DNA of 64,000 nucleotides from Pseudolabrys sp. (lineage in GTDB: Bacteria; Pseudomonadota; Alphaproteobacteria; Rhizobiales; Xanthobacteraceae). The notes below the pieces were generated by a model. The model saw only the letters and a list, made by a program, of their open reading frames with translations, had not been told where the DNA came from and made no database searches. Below are positions 36,010 to 44,869 of the stretch, in pieces. The translations under genes and the position numbers were made by a program. The stretch lies in contig JAUXXH010000052.1 in assembly GCA_030684935.1 (NCBI GenBank), positions 62,001 through 126,000 of the forward strand. Direction: 5' to 3'. Each line of letters opens with the position of its first letter. Position 1 is the first letter of the stretch.

Positions 36010-36370
36010 TGAGGCCTCCCTTATTGCGGCGCCGGCACTGCCCCCAGGCGGCCCGACGCTTGTCCCTGTTGTCGGGCCCGCTTCCAGTCCCGACAAAGGC
36101 GATCCTGCGGCGAAAATTTGAATGACAGTTTAAGCATCGCAATGAATCGAACATGAAAAAGCCGCGGTCGCGCCGCCGTCAGGCTAATAAAAAAGCCGGA
36201 AAACAAAAGACAACTGGCCACTTCATGACCGAAAGTCATGGTCCGCTAACTGAATTGATTGAACCATCCGTAACCACCGCGCATTATTACAGTGACGTGA
36301 CGGGGCTTGTTCGGTTCGATCTGGCAGCCGCCCTATGCCGGTGATCGGTACCACAGACGGGATTTGGATA
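36010..36370. other. Divergent intergenic region, no gene supported
   Basis: 361 nt between the Sel1-like gene (minus) and the DUF2147 gene (plus). It is less GC-rich than its flanks and contains CATGAC-CGAAA-GTCATG (36224-36240), a 6-bp inverted repeat. A 63-codon open frame from 36153 has no ribosome site and no recognisable product. It presumably holds the promoters of both flanking genes. Confidence 0.5.
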
Positions 36371-36817
36371 ATGAAGCTGGAACTTTCGAAATCGGCGTTG
36401 GCCGCTGCTGCGCTTGGCATGGCGATGATGTCGAGCACCGCCTACGCCTTACCGGCCGAAGGCACGTGGATGTCCGCCGATGGCGGTACCAAAGTGCGCA
36501 TCGCCGAGTGCGGCGGCAACAGGCTGTGCGGACGGGTTGTGTGGCTGAATGTGCCGAACGATCCGGCGACCGGCAAGCCGAAGACGGACAAGCGCAATCC
36601 AGACGAAGCCAAGCGTAGCCGTCCGCTGATCGGCCTGACCGTCGTGAACGGCCTGCAGCCGAGCGGCCAGGGCAAATGGTCCGGTCAGATCTACAATGCC
36701 GACGACGGCAAGACCTATCAGGGCAATGTCACCGTGGTCAGCAATGACGCCATGCGCGTCGAAGGCTGTGTGCTCGGATTCCTGTGCAAGGGCCAGACCT
36801 GGAAGCGCGCGGACTGA
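36371..36817 (+). CDS. DUF2147 family secreted protein
   Basis: 148 residues from ATG 36371. The signal peptide ends near TAYA-LPAEG. The mature domain has GTWMSADGGTKVRIAECGGNRLCGRVVWL, WSGQIYNADDGKTYQGNVTV and a C-terminal C-x5-C pair (GCVLGFLCKGQTWKR), typical of DUF2147, a lipocalin-like beta-barrel fold. Four cysteines suggest two disulfides. Function is unknown; some family members respond to envelope or osmotic stress. It is monocistronic. Confidence 0.87.
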   Translation: MKLELSKSALAAAALGMAMMSSTAYALPAEGTWMSADGGTKVRIAECGGNRLCGRVVWLNVPNDPATGKPKTDKRNPDEAKRSRPLIGLTVVNGLQPSGQGKWSGQIYNADDGKTYQGNVTVVSNDAMRVEGCVLGFLCKGQTWKRAD

Positions 36818-36842
36818 CGCCCGCGCCGGTCTCGGGTAGCAG

Positions 36843-37667
36843 TTAGGCCGTCCGCGCGCGCTGTCCGAACAGCACCGCCTGCACCTTCGGATCCTTCATA
36901 TCGACGGTCTTTTTCAATTCCATGCCCAGCGCCATGCCGCGTTGGACCGCGGGCCGCGCCTTCATGGTTTCCAGCCAGCGCTTCAGGTGCGGAAACTCAT
37001 TGATGTCCTGACCCTGGTTTGCCCAGCCGTTGACCCAGCCGACCAGCGCCATGTCGGCGATCGAGTATTTGCCGGCGATGAAATCGCGATCCGCCAGCCG
37101 CTTGTTCATCACGCCATAGAGCCGGTTCACCTCATTGACGTAGCGGTTGATCGCATAGGTCAGCGTTTCGACCGCGTAATTCCTGAAATGGTGCACCTGC
37201 CCCGCCATCGGACCGACGCCGCCCATCTGCCAGAACAGCCATTGGTCGACTTCAACGCGGCCGCGTTCGGCGGCGGGATAGAACTTTCCGTATTTGCGTC
37301 CGAGGTACTGCAGGATCGCCCCCGACTCGAAAATGGAAATCGGCCGCCCGCCGGGGCCATCGGGATCGATGATGGCCGGCATCCGGTTATTGGGCGATAT
37401 TTTCAGAAAGTCGGGCTGAAACTGCTCGCCCTTGGAAATGTTCACCGGGATCATGGTGTAGGGCACGCGGCACTCTTCCAGCATGATCGACACCTTGAAG
37501 CCGTTCGGCGTCGCCCAGTAATAGAGTTCGATCGGCTTGGCGGCGCTGCCGGATTTTTTGCTCGGAGAGGCCTTGGTCTTTGCCTTGGCCTTGACCGTCT
37601 TCCTGCCCTGAGCCGCCATTTTATCCGCCCGCTTTGGGGCCGCCGTCCGCTTGACCGTGCGCGCCAT
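36843..37667 (-). CDS. Glutathione S-transferase-like disulfide-bond oxidoreductase (YghU/YfcG type) with basic N-terminal tail
   Basis: 274 residues from ATG 37667. Residues 1-45 form a Lys/Ala/Arg-rich, histone H1-like tail. After it comes a GST thioredoxin fold (IELYYWATPNGFKVSIMLEE, NNRMPAIID, SIFESGAILQYLG) and a helical C-domain (WLFWQMGGVGPMAGQVHHF). TPNGFK and the W/QMGG segments point to the Nu-class YghU/YfcG enzymes that reduce disulfides or peroxides with glutathione. The basic tail is unusual for the family and could bind nucleic acid or anionic membrane. Confidence 0.87.
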   Translation of the reverse strand: MARTVKRTAAPKRADKMAAQGRKTVKAKAKTKASPSKKSGSAAKPIELYYWATPNGFKVSIMLEECRVPYTMIPVNISKGEQFQPDFLKISPNNRMPAIIDPDGPGGRPISIFESGAILQYLGRKYGKFYPAAERGRVEVDQWLFWQMGGVGPMAGQVHHFRNYAVETLTYAINRYVNEVNRLYGVMNKRLADRDFIAGKYSIADMALVGWVNGWANQGQDINEFPHLKRWLETMKARPAVQRGMALGMELKKTVDMKDPKVQAVLFGQRARTA

Positions 37668-37866
37668 TGCCCGATGCTCCCATTCCCTAAGAGTTTTTCG
37701 TCGACGAGAACTAGGCCTGAGCCTCCGAAATCGCAACAACCCGCGCTATGAGCGCTGGCCAAGGCCAACCTTGCCGATATGCACCGGACTAATACAACCT
37801 GAGATGGATATTCTGGCGGACGGGTTGCGGGCGCCCTGCCCGCGCCGAAACTCAGGGGGAAACGCC

Positions 37867-38148
37867 GTGTCCAAAATCATGCTGGCCGCCGCCATCGCTC
37901 TGGCTGTGATCGCCGCGCCGGTCTCACACCTTACACCCGGCGCCGCCGCGCAAACGCAACCGGCCGCTTCAACAGATGCCAGGAAGAAGACTGCCAAACC
38001 GCCGACGCCCGGCCAGATCGCCGCTCGGGCGCGCCAGAGCAAGTGTGCCGCTGAATGGAAAGTGGCCAAGGCCGACGGCAAGGTCGACAAGGCGATGACC
38101 TGGCCGAAATACTGGAGCGCCTGCAACAAGCGCCTGAAGGCCGGCTGA
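37867..38148 (+). CDS. Small secreted protein with C-terminal Cys pair, unknown function
   Basis: 93 residues from GTG 37867, which follows AGGGGGAAAC at good spacing; upstream in-frame sequence is non-coding. Signal peptide VSKIMLAAAIALAVIAAPVS, then a Thr/Pro/Lys linker and a C-terminal helix (SKCAAEWKVAKADG..MTWPKYWSACNKRLKAG) with two Cys. I recall similar short proteins in Bradyrhizobium-type genomes and a loose resemblance to PsiF repeats, but assign no function. It is followed by a long perfect hairpin. Confidence 0.75.
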   Translation: MSKIMLAAAIALAVIAAPVSHLTPGAAAQTQPAASTDARKKTAKPPTPGQIAARARQSKCAAEWKVAKADGKVDKAMTWPKYWSACNKRLKAG

Positions 38149-38194
38149 GCATCACAAGGAAGACTCGCGCACCGGACGAAGTCCTGAACGACCG

Positions 38195-38231
38195 AGGGCG
38201 TCGGCGAAACAAGAAGTTTCGCCGACGCCCT
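38195..38231 (+). terminator. 16-bp perfect hairpin after the small secreted-protein gene
   Basis: AGGGCGTCGGCGAAAC, loop AAGAA, GTTTCGCCGACGCCCT. The stem is perfect over 16 bp and begins 47 nt after the stop. The downstream sequence CTGTAGTC lacks a U-run, so it may act as a terminator-like or RNA-stabilising stem, or with Rho. Confidence 0.6.
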
Positions 38232-38351
38232 CTGTAGTCATCGGAACCGGGGCGCGCGGAGCAACGGCGTTGAGCACATCACTCCAAGGCGCGCACCGGC
38301 CCGTATGACGCGATCTCCGACGAAGGCCGAAGATCGTGCAGCGAAGCCAGA

Positions 38352-38411
38352 CTAGAGCTTCTTCTTCTTGGTCTTCTTCTTCGCCGCTGCCTTCTTTTTC
38401 CGCTTAGCCAT
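38352..38411 (-). CDS. 19-residue lysine/alanine-rich mini-protein
   Basis: ATG 38411 to TAG 38352 encodes MAKRKKKAAAKKKTKKKKL. A textbook ribosome site AGGAGGG lies 5-6 nt upstream, far better than those of most genes in the window. Twelve of 19 residues are Lys or Arg. It might bind nucleic acid or ribosomes, or act as a leader peptide. It stands alone, with a 600-nt gene-free, lower-GC region upstream that could carry its promoter. I believe similar basic micro-proteins occur in related genomes but cannot verify this. Confidence 0.6.
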   Translation of the reverse strand: MAKRKKKAAAKKKTKKKKL

Positions 38412-39011
38412 TTGCTGCCCTCCTAGCCATGAAATATGGCGGGTCTCTTCTCAGTACGGTCGGGGATCGACGCGCACTCCATTCCGTTTACTACAGCACA
38501 ATGAAAAAAACACTTACTGCGCTTGACGATGTGGGTATGTCGCGCGCGCGGCGCGTCGTTCGACGCTGACTCGATACGTTGCGCAGTTGAAAAAACGGTT
38601 TGCAAAGCAACACGACGCGCAATCGACTCGCAAAACAGAGTCATTGCAAAAAATGCGATGGCATATGGCTTTTTTTTCGATACCGCTGCAACGGGACGAT
38701 CGCCTTGTCACGCCAAAAACATGTGCGATGCCCGATTATATTTTTCACTGAACGTGATCGGAATGCATCGAAGTGCACCGCAAAAAAATTTTGCATAACT
38801 TCGTCCGCGTATAGGTGTTCAACGGTCGGAATCGATCAAAATCGAGCGAATCAGTGTCAAGTGATTCGCGGATGCGGCTTCGGCACGCACCGTTTTGCGC
38901 CGATGCGGATACCGTTCAGCGATGAAAACGAAACCGCGAACCGGCATCAATGCCGGCCGCGCGTCAACCGTTCGGTTGATGCAACGGGCGTGACCGGCGC
39001 GCGCGTGTCGG
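38412..39011. other. Gene-free, lower-GC region between gatB and the basic mini-protein
   Basis: 600 nt with no supported gene. It is noticeably richer in A/T tracts (AAAAAA, TTTTTTTT, AAAAAAATTTTGC) than the rest of the window. It contains CGAATCA-N7-TGATTCG-type and CCGGCATCAATGCCGG (about 38951-38966) inverted repeats. Open frames here lack ribosome sites. Possible contents are the promoter and leader of the mini-protein, a small RNA, or decayed sequence. Confidence 0.5.
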
Positions 39012-40481
39012 TCAGAGACCGAGCTTGCTCTTGAGGATGTCGTTGACCGCTTGCGGGCTAGCCTTGCCGCCGGACGACTTCATGATCTGGCCGACGAACC
39101 AGCCGATCGCCTTCGGATTGGTTCTGGCCTGCGCGACCTTGTCCGGATTTTGCGCGGCGATCTCGTCGACGAGCTTCTCGATCGCGCCGAGGTCGGTCAC
39201 CTGGGCCATGCCGCGCGCGGTGACGATGGCGCGCGGGTCGCCCCCCTCGGTCCAGAGAATTTCAAATAAGTCCTTGGCAATCTTGCCGGAAATCGTGCCG
39301 TCGGCGATCAGATCAAGCAGGCCGCCGAGCTGTTGGGCGGTCACCGGCGACGCCTTGATGTCCTTGGCCTCTTTGTTCAGCCGGCCGAACAGTTCGTTGA
39401 TCACCCAGTTGGCCGCCGCCTTGGCGTCGCGTCCCTTCGCCACCGCCTCGAAGTAGTCGGCGGTCTCGCGCTCGGCCACCAGCACGCCGGCGTCGTAGGC
39501 GGACAGACCGAAGCCGCCGACAAAGCGCGCCTTGCGGGCGTCGGGAAGTTCCGGCAGGTGCGCCGCCAGCGCGTCGACATAGGCCTGGTCGAATTCCAGC
39601 GGCAACAGGTCGGGGTCGGGGAAGTAACGGTAGTCGTGCGCCTCTTCCTTGGACCGCATCGGCCGGGTTTCGCCGCGGCCGGGGTCGAACAGCCGCGTCT
39701 CCTGCTCGATGATGCCGCCGTCCTCGATGATCTCGATCTGCCGCCGCGCCTCGTGCTCGATGGCCGCGCCGATGAAGCGGATCGAATTGACGTTCTTGAT
39801 CTCGCAGCGGGTGCCGAGCGGCTCGCCCGGCTTGCGCACCGACACGTTGACGTCGGCGCGCAGGCTGCCCTTCTCCATGTCGCCGTCGCAGGTGCCGAGA
39901 TAGCGCAGGATCGAGCGCAGCTTGGTGATGAAGGCCTTGGCCTCCTCGGCCGAGCGCAGGTCCGGCTTCGACACGATCTCCATCAGGGCGACGCCCGACC
40001 GGTTGAGGTCGACATAGGACATGGTCGGGTGGCGGTCGTGCAGGCTCTTGCCGGCGTCCTGTTCCAGGTGGAGGCGCTCGATGCCGATGGTAACGCTGCC
40101 GCCGCCGTCGAGATCGACCACGACTTCGCCCTCACCCACCACCGGCGCCTTGTACTGGCTGATCTGATAGCCCTGCGGCAGGTCGGGATAGAAATAGTTC
40201 TTGCGGTCGAACACCGAGCGCAGATTGATCTGCGCCTTGAGGCCGAGACCGGTGCGGATCGCCTGGCGCACGCATTCCTCGTTGATCACCGGCAGCATGC
40301 CCGGCATCGCCGCATCGACCAGCGAGACGTGGCTGTTGGGCGCTGCGCCGAATTCGGTCGAGGCGCCGGAGAACAATTTGGCGTTCGAGGCGACCTGGGC
40401 ATGCACTTCCATGCCGATCACGACTTCCCAGTCGCCAGTTAAGCCGCGGATGAGCTTGTCGGATGGGCCTTTGGCGTTCAT
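39012..40481 (-). CDS. gatB: Aspartyl/glutamyl-tRNA(Asn/Gln) amidotransferase subunit B
   Basis: tRNA-recognising subunit of GatCAB, which converts mis-acylated Glu-tRNA(Gln) or Asp-tRNA(Asn) to the correct amide. 489 residues. It shows the GatB_N marks [28 protein letters not shown] and [20 protein letters not shown], followed by the C-terminal GatB/YqeY domain ending in [10 protein letters not shown]. It lies 13 nt downstream of gatA. Length and motifs are normal. Confidence 0.96.
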   Translation of the reverse strand: MNAKGPSDKLIRGLTGDWEVVIGMEVHAQVASNAKLFSGASTEFGAAPNSHVSLVDAAMPGMLPVINEECVRQAIRTGLGLKAQINLRSVFDRKNYFYPDLPQGYQISQYKAPVVGEGEVVVDLDGGGSVTIGIERLHLEQDAGKSLHDRHPTMSYVDLNRSGVALMEIVSKPDLRSAEEAKAFITKLRSILRYLGTCDGDMEKGSLRADVNVSVRKPGEPLGTRCEIKNVNSIRFIGAAIEHEARRQIEIIEDGGIIEQETRLFDPGRGETRPMRSKEEAHDYRYFPDPDLLPLEFDQAYVDALAAHLPELPDARKARFVGGFGLSAYDAGVLVAERETADYFEAVAKGRDAKAAANWVINELFGRLNKEAKDIKASPVTAQQLGGLLDLIADGTISGKIAKDLFEILWTEGGDPRAIVTARGMAQVTDLGAIEKLVDEIAAQNPDKVAQARTNPKAIGWFVGQIMKSSGGKASPQAVNDILKSKLGL

Positions 40482-40494
40482 GGGCGACAGGTCC

Positions 40495-41970
40495 TCACCA
40501 CCACGGCTTGGGCGTGAACCGGCCGGCGGACTGCTCGATGACTTCGGCGGTGGCGAACAACGTTTCCTCGTCGAACGGGCGGCCGATCAGCTGCAGGCCG
40601 AGCGGCAGGCCCTGGCCGTCGAGACCGGCCGGCACGGCGATGCCGGGCAGCCCGGCCATGTTCACCGTCACCGTGAAGATGTCGTTGAGATACATCTCGA
40701 CCGGATCGGCGCCACCCTTCTCGCCCAGCCCGAACGCCGCCGACGGCGTCGCCGGAGTGAGAATCGCGTGGACGCCGGCGTCGAACACCTGCTCGAAGTC
40801 GCGCTTGATCAACGTCCGCACCTTCTGCGCCCGAAGGTAATAGGCATCGTAATAGCCGGCCGACAGCACATAGGTACCGATCATGATGCGGCGGCGCACC
40901 TCGGCGCCGAACCCGGCGGCGCGGGTCTTTTCGTACATCTCGCGGATGTCGCTGCCGGTCTCGCGCAGACCGTAGCGCACGCCGTCATAGCGCGCGAGGT
41001 TGGACGAGGCTTCCGCCGGGGCGACAATATAGTAGGCCGGCAGCGCGTACTTGGTATGCGGCAGCGACACCTCGACCAGTTCCGCGCCGGCCGCCTTCAG
41101 CCAGGCCCGGCCCTGCTCCCAGATTTTCTCGATCTCGGCCGGCATGCCGTCGAGCCGGTACTCCTTGGGCACGCCGATGCGCAGCCCCTTCACCGAGCGG
41201 CCGACCGCGGCCTCGTAGTCGGGCACCGGCAAATCCGCGCAGGTGGTGTCCTTGTCGTCGTGGCCGGCCATCGAGCGCAACAGGATCGCCGCGTCGCGCA
41301 CCGTGCGGGTGAACGGTCCGGCCTGATCGAGCGACGAGGCAAAGGCGACGATGCCCCAGCGCGACACGCGGCCATAGGTCGGCTTGATGCCGACGGTGCC
41401 GGTGAAGGCCGCCGGCTGGCGGATCGAGCCGCCGGTATCGGTGCCGGTGGCGCCGAGGCACAGATGCGCCGCCACCGCCGCGGCCGAGCCGCCAGACGAG
41501 CCGCCCGGCGTCAGCCTGGTATTCGCGCCCTTGCGCCGCCACGGCGAGGTGACCGGGCCGAAATACGAGGTCTCGTTGGACGAACCCATGGCGAATTCGT
41601 CGTTGTTGGTCTTGCCGAGCAGCACGGCGCCGTCGCGCCAGAGCTGGCTGGTGACGGTGGAGTCGTAGGTCGGCACGAAATTGTCGAGAATGTGCGAGCA
41701 CGCCGTGGTGCGCACCGCCTCGGTGCAGAACAGATCCTTCACCGCCAGCGGAATGCCTTCGAGCGGGCCCGCTTTGCCCAGCGCGATGCGGGCGTCGGCG
41801 GCCTTGGCCATCGCCAGCGCACGCTCGGGTGTCTCCAGCACATAGGCATTGAGCGCCCGCGCCTTCTCCATGGCGAGCAGATGCGCGTCGGCCAGTTCGA
41901 CCGCGGAAAAGTCTTTCTGACGCAAACCGTCGCGCGCGTCGGCCAGCGTTAAAGACGTCAATTCGCTCAT
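40495..41970 (-). CDS. gatA: Aspartyl/glutamyl-tRNA(Asn/Gln) amidotransferase subunit A
   Basis: Amidase subunit that releases ammonia from glutamine. 491 residues from ATG 41970 ([15 protein letters not shown]); an ATG five codons upstream overlaps the preceding small gene. The Ser-cisSer-Lys triad is visible: Lys in [12 protein letters not shown], and the amidase signature with [11 protein letters not shown] and [16 protein letters not shown]. It lies 7 nt after the small gene at 41978-42211 and is part of the gatC-x-gatA-gatB operon. Confidence 0.95.
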   Translation of the reverse strand: MSELTSLTLADARDGLRQKDFSAVELADAHLLAMEKARALNAYVLETPERALAMAKAADARIALGKAGPLEGIPLAVKDLFCTEAVRTTACSHILDNFVPTYDSTVTSQLWRDGAVLLGKTNNDEFAMGSSNETSYFGPVTSPWRRKGANTRLTPGGSSGGSAAAVAAHLCLGATGTDTGGSIRQPAAFTGTVGIKPTYGRVSRWGIVAFASSLDQAGPFTRTVRDAAILLRSMAGHDDKDTTCADLPVPDYEAAVGRSVKGLRIGVPKEYRLDGMPAEIEKIWEQGRAWLKAAGAELVEVSLPHTKYALPAYYIVAPAEASSNLARYDGVRYGLRETGSDIREMYEKTRAAGFGAEVRRRIMIGTYVLSAGYYDAYYLRAQKVRTLIKRDFEQVFDAGVHAILTPATPSAAFGLGEKGGADPVEMYLNDIFTVTVNMAGLPGIAVPAGLDGQGLPLGLQLIGRPFDEETLFATAEVIEQSAGRFTPKPWW

Positions 41971-41977
41971 GGTCGGT

Positions 41978-42211
41978 TCAGACATTCTTGGGCGCATCGC
42001 ATGAGAAGGCGGCGGCCCGCTGCGACGGCGCCACCTGCCGGATCAGGATCGTGTCGTCCGGCTGGCGCTCGCGGACCAGTTCCCCCGGCAGCGGCAGGCC
42101 CATGGCCCGCAGATCGTCGGCGGTATGGCCGTCGGGCATCTTGCCGGTGGAGATGATCTCCACCAGTTCGAACCGGCGCTCCAAGTCTTCCTGTTCGCAC
42201 GCCATGCACAT
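41978..42211 (-). CDS. Small conserved-looking protein inserted between gatC and gatA
   Basis: 77 residues beginning [25 protein letters not shown] lies about 10 nt before ATG 42211. The gene starts 5 nt after the gatC stop and ends 7 nt before gatA, the tight packing of a translated operon gene. It has an N-terminal CxxC, a central [22 protein letters not shown] and one more Cys near the C-terminus. It has no signal peptide or span. I do not recognise a family. A link to tRNA amidation is inferred only from position. Confidence 0.7.
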   Translation of the reverse strand: MCMACEQEDLERRFELVEIISTGKMPDGHTADDLRAMGLPLPGELVRERQPDDTILIRQVAPSQRAAAFSCDAPKNV

Positions 42212-42216
42212 ACGGC

Positions 42217-42504
42217 CTACTCCACGACCTTCGGCACAAGAAAGAAGTGGTCGTCGGTGGCCGGCGCGTTGCGGACGATGTCGTCGGCGATGCCGCCCGC
42301 GGTCACCACGTCATGGCGCTTCTTCATGGCCATCGGCGTCACAGAGGTCATTGGCTCGACGCCAGCGACGTTGACCTCCTCGAGCTGCGCCACGAAGGCG
42401 AGCATGGCGTTCAATTCGCCCTGAAGATGGTCGATTTCGTCCTCGGCCACAGCAATGCGGGCCAGATGCGCGATTCGGCGGACGGTGACGGCGTCAACGG
42501 ACAT
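42217..42504 (-). CDS. gatC: Aspartyl/glutamyl-tRNA(Asn/Gln) amidotransferase subunit C
   Basis: 95-residue stabilising subunit that wraps around GatA. It shows the usual pattern: [21 protein letters not shown] at the start, [22 protein letters not shown] in the middle and a C-terminal [22 protein letters not shown]. It is the first gene of the gat operon. Length is standard. Confidence 0.95.
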   Translation of the reverse strand: MSVDAVTVRRIAHLARIAVAEDEIDHLQGELNAMLAFVAQLEEVNVAGVEPMTSVTPMAMKKRHDVVTAGGIADDIVRNAPATDDHFFLVPKVVE

Positions 42505-42573
42505 AAGTTGTTCCAGAAAGCCCGAAAAGCTCGGTGCCGAGCCTATAGCAGAGCGGCTTTCGGTGCAGCAACC

Positions 42574-43650
42574 CTAGCCGGCCAGCCGCCGCAGCAGCGC
42601 CTGCGCGTCGTCGGCGAACCGCGCCACCATCTCACGCGCCGGCATTTCGCGTCCCAGGGCGGCGGCCTGCCCCGCCCACATCGCCGAGAAGTCGCCGGAG
42701 CCCTGCGCCTGGGCCTTGGCATGGAGCGGCGCCAGCGCCCCGCCGGCCAGCGGGAAGGCAGGCGCGACATCGCTGATCGGGCCCCGCTCGCGCATCACCC
42801 GGTTGACGAAACCGCGCGCCGGCCGGCCGGTCATGACATTGGTCACCACGGTGCCGTCGTCGCGCGCGGCCTTCAGCGCCGCCCGGTGCGGCGGCAGCAC
42901 CTTCGATTCCGGTGCAAGCAGGAAGGCGGTGCCGATCTGCACCGCGGAAGCCCCCAGCGCCAGCGCCGCGACAATGCCTCGCGCATCGCTGATGCCGCCG
43001 GCGGCGATGACCGGCAGCTTGACCGCGTCGACCACCTGCGGCACCAGCGCCATGGTGCCGGGCTGGCCGGCGAGACTGTTGGTGAGGAACATGCCGCGAT
43101 GGCCGCCGGCCTCGGTGCCCTGCGCGATCACCACGTCGCAACCGTGCGCTTCCAGCCAGCGCGCTTCCTCGACCGTGGTCGCCGAACTCATGACCACGCA
43201 GCCCGCCGCCTTGACGCGGTCGAGCAGCGGCTTCTCTGGCAGACCGAAATGGAAACTGACGACTTCGGGCCTGAGCTCTTCAACGGCCGTGCAGAACGCG
43301 TCATTGAACGGCTTGCGTTCGGACGACGGCACAGGCGCCGCTGGATCGATGCCGTATTCGACGTAAAAAGGCTTCAGGCTTTCGCGCCAGGCATGTTCGC
43401 GGGCATTGTTGGGCACCGGCGGCGTGTGGGTGAAGAAGTTCAGATTGAGCGGTCTGGAGGTCGCGGCGCGAAAGGTATCCACTTGCGCCCGCAGCTTCGC
43501 TTCATCAAGCATCGCCATCGGCAAAGATGCCAGCCCGCCGCCTTCGGCCACCGCAATGGCGAGGCCGGTGTCCATGGCGCCCGCCATCGGCGCCAGCACA
43601 ATGGGATGGTCCACGCCGAACAGTTTCAGCAATCGCCGGTCCGGCCACAT
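42574..43650 (-). CDS. Nitronate monooxygenase (2-nitropropane dioxygenase) family FMN enzyme
   Basis: 358 residues from ATG 43650 (MWPDRRLLKLFGVDHPIVLAPMAG); a frame open to 43812 runs over the ruvX upstream region. It is a TIM-barrel FMN protein with APMAG near the N-terminus, the active-site stretch IAQGTEAGGHRGMF (His included) and the phosphate-binding AAGGISDARGIVAALALGASAVQIGTAFL. It oxidises nitronates such as propionate-3-nitronate, a detoxification reaction. Many family members remain unassigned, so substrate is inferred. It is divergent from ruvX. Confidence 0.87.
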   Translation of the reverse strand: MWPDRRLLKLFGVDHPIVLAPMAGAMDTGLAIAVAEGGGLASLPMAMLDEAKLRAQVDTFRAATSRPLNLNFFTHTPPVPNNAREHAWRESLKPFYVEYGIDPAAPVPSSERKPFNDAFCTAVEELRPEVVSFHFGLPEKPLLDRVKAAGCVVMSSATTVEEARWLEAHGCDVVIAQGTEAGGHRGMFLTNSLAGQPGTMALVPQVVDAVKLPVIAAGGISDARGIVAALALGASAVQIGTAFLLAPESKVLPPHRAALKAARDDGTVVTNVMTGRPARGFVNRVMRERGPISDVAPAFPLAGGALAPLHAKAQAQGSGDFSAMWAGQAAALGREMPAREMVARFADDAQALLRRLAG

Positions 43651-43829
43651 GGCTGTCGTCCTCGTTGTCCGGCACAGCCTAGCCGTCCGCGGGGCGCGCG
43701 TGCATTCTTTTGGCGTTGACCGAGCATTCGCAAATCGGCGAGCCCGTGTCACTGGCCTCGGTCCCGCCCGGTACGCTACAGACGGTCCGGCCGCGCAGCG
43801 CGGGCCGTTCACGCTTCAAGGGAATGATC

Positions 43830-44294
43830 ATGGCGGTCGGTACGTTGATGGAGATGGCGCCGCAATTTGCCCTGCGCGGCGGCCTGATCGGCCTCGATCT
43901 CGGCACCAAGACCATCGGAGTGGCGGCCAGCGACCCCGACCGCCGGCTGGCGACCGGGGTCGAGACCATCGCCCGCACCACCTTCACCCATGATGCCCGC
44001 CGCATCCTGGCGCTGGCAGCGGAGCGAGCCAGTGTCGGCTTCGTGCTCGGGCTGCCTATCAACATGGACGGCACGGAGGGACCGCGCGCCCAGTCGACCC
44101 GCGCCTTCGCCCGCAATTTCGCTAAGCTGACCGGGTTGCCGATTGCGCTGTGGGATGAAAGGCTTTCGACCGCGGCGGTCGAACGAGAATTGATCAAGGC
44201 CGACATGCGCCGCGACCGGCGCGCCGCGGTGATCGACCAGCACGCCGCCATGTATATTCTGCAGGGTGCGCTCGACCGGTTGTTGCGCACATAA
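43830..44294 (+). CDS. ruvX: Putative pre-16S rRNA nuclease / Holliday junction resolvase YqgF
   Basis: 154 residues from ATG 43830, with AAGGGAA about 6 nt upstream. RNase H-like fold: GLIGLDLGTKTIGVA (catalytic Asp), VLGLPINMDGTEGPRA, WDERLSTAAVE (Glu) and the C-terminal IDQHAAMYILQGALD (Asp). The family processes the 5' end of 16S rRNA in E. coli. It lies upstream of pyrB in the same orientation, with a minus-strand gene in between, an arrangement common in related genomes. Confidence 0.92.
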   Translation: MAVGTLMEMAPQFALRGGLIGLDLGTKTIGVAASDPDRRLATGVETIARTTFTHDARRILALAAERASVGFVLGLPINMDGTEGPRAQSTRAFARNFAKLTGLPIALWDERLSTAAVERELIKADMRRDRRAAVIDQHAAMYILQGALDRLLRT

Positions 44295-44322
44295 AAAAGG
44301 GCCGCTCCGAAGAGCGGCCCTT
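44290..44322 (-). terminator. Bidirectional terminator between ruvX and the Tyr/Pro-rich protein gene
   Basis: AAGGGCCGCTC-CGAA-GAGCGGCCCTT is a perfect 11-bp stem with a tetraloop. On the minus strand it is followed by TTTTTTATG, a strong intrinsic terminator for the 44336-44698 gene. On the plus strand it follows the ruvX stop by 2 nt and could also end that transcript. Confidence 0.88.
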
Positions 44323-44335
44323 GCGTGAAGCCAAC

Positions 44336-44698
44336 CTAGTAATTGGAGTTCGACAGGTCCTTACCACGGTTTGGGGTCCGATAGCGGTAGACCGGAGCCG
44401 GCTGGTACGCATAGGAATCGTAGGGGTCGACGTAGACCGGAGCCGGTGCGACGTAGACCGGGGCCGGTCCATAGGCATAGCCAGGTCCATACGCATAACC
44501 GCGGTCATAGGCATAGCTGTCGCGGTAGTAACCCTGGTTGGCTGAACTGGCGACGGCCGCGCCCAGCAGAGCGCCGGCGCCGAAGCCGATCGCGGCCGCG
44601 GTGTTACGACCATCGCGCGCCTGGCTGGGGGTAATCGCAGTCATCGCCAGCGCGCCAGTCAGCACCGCGGCCGAAGCAATCTTTGTAAACATGTTCAT
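44336..44698 (-). CDS. Small secreted Gly/Tyr/Pro-rich protein
   Basis: 120 residues from ATG 44698, with GGAGGCGAATT just upstream. The signal peptide ends PSQA-RDG. A short glycine-zipper-like hydrophobic stretch (AAAIGFGAGALLGAAVASSA) follows, then about 60 residues of low complexity with Tyr and Pro repeats (YAYGPGYAYGPAPVYVAPAPVYV). Such proteins are common surface or periplasmic products of this order with unknown function. It is monocistronic and has a strong terminator. Confidence 0.82.
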   Translation of the reverse strand: MNMFTKIASAAVLTGALAMTAITPSQARDGRNTAAAIGFGAGALLGAAVASSANQGYYRDSYAYDRGYAYGPGYAYGPAPVYVAPAPVYVDPYDSYAYQPAPVYRYRTPNRGKDLSNSNY

Positions 44699-44869
44699 AA
44701 TTCGCCTCCATTGCCCGGCCATGCGGGCGTTCGGTCGGGTTAACCCACAGAACTCGGTCCAGTTCCGGCCAACGGGGCCGACGCGCTCACATTGTCGTGC
44801 GGTGGCTGTGGACCGGCGCGAACCACGCCCTTGCCGGAAACCGGGCTTGCGCCTATAGGACTGGCTTTA

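Noticed and set aside
36153-36344. 63-residue basic open frame upstream of the DUF2147 gene
   Set aside because: No Shine-Dalgarno sequence and unconvincing composition; more likely promoter DNA.
38523-39034. Short frames in the low-GC block upstream of gatB
   Set aside because: Overlapping frames with no ribosome sites; the C-terminal part of one runs into antisense gatB.
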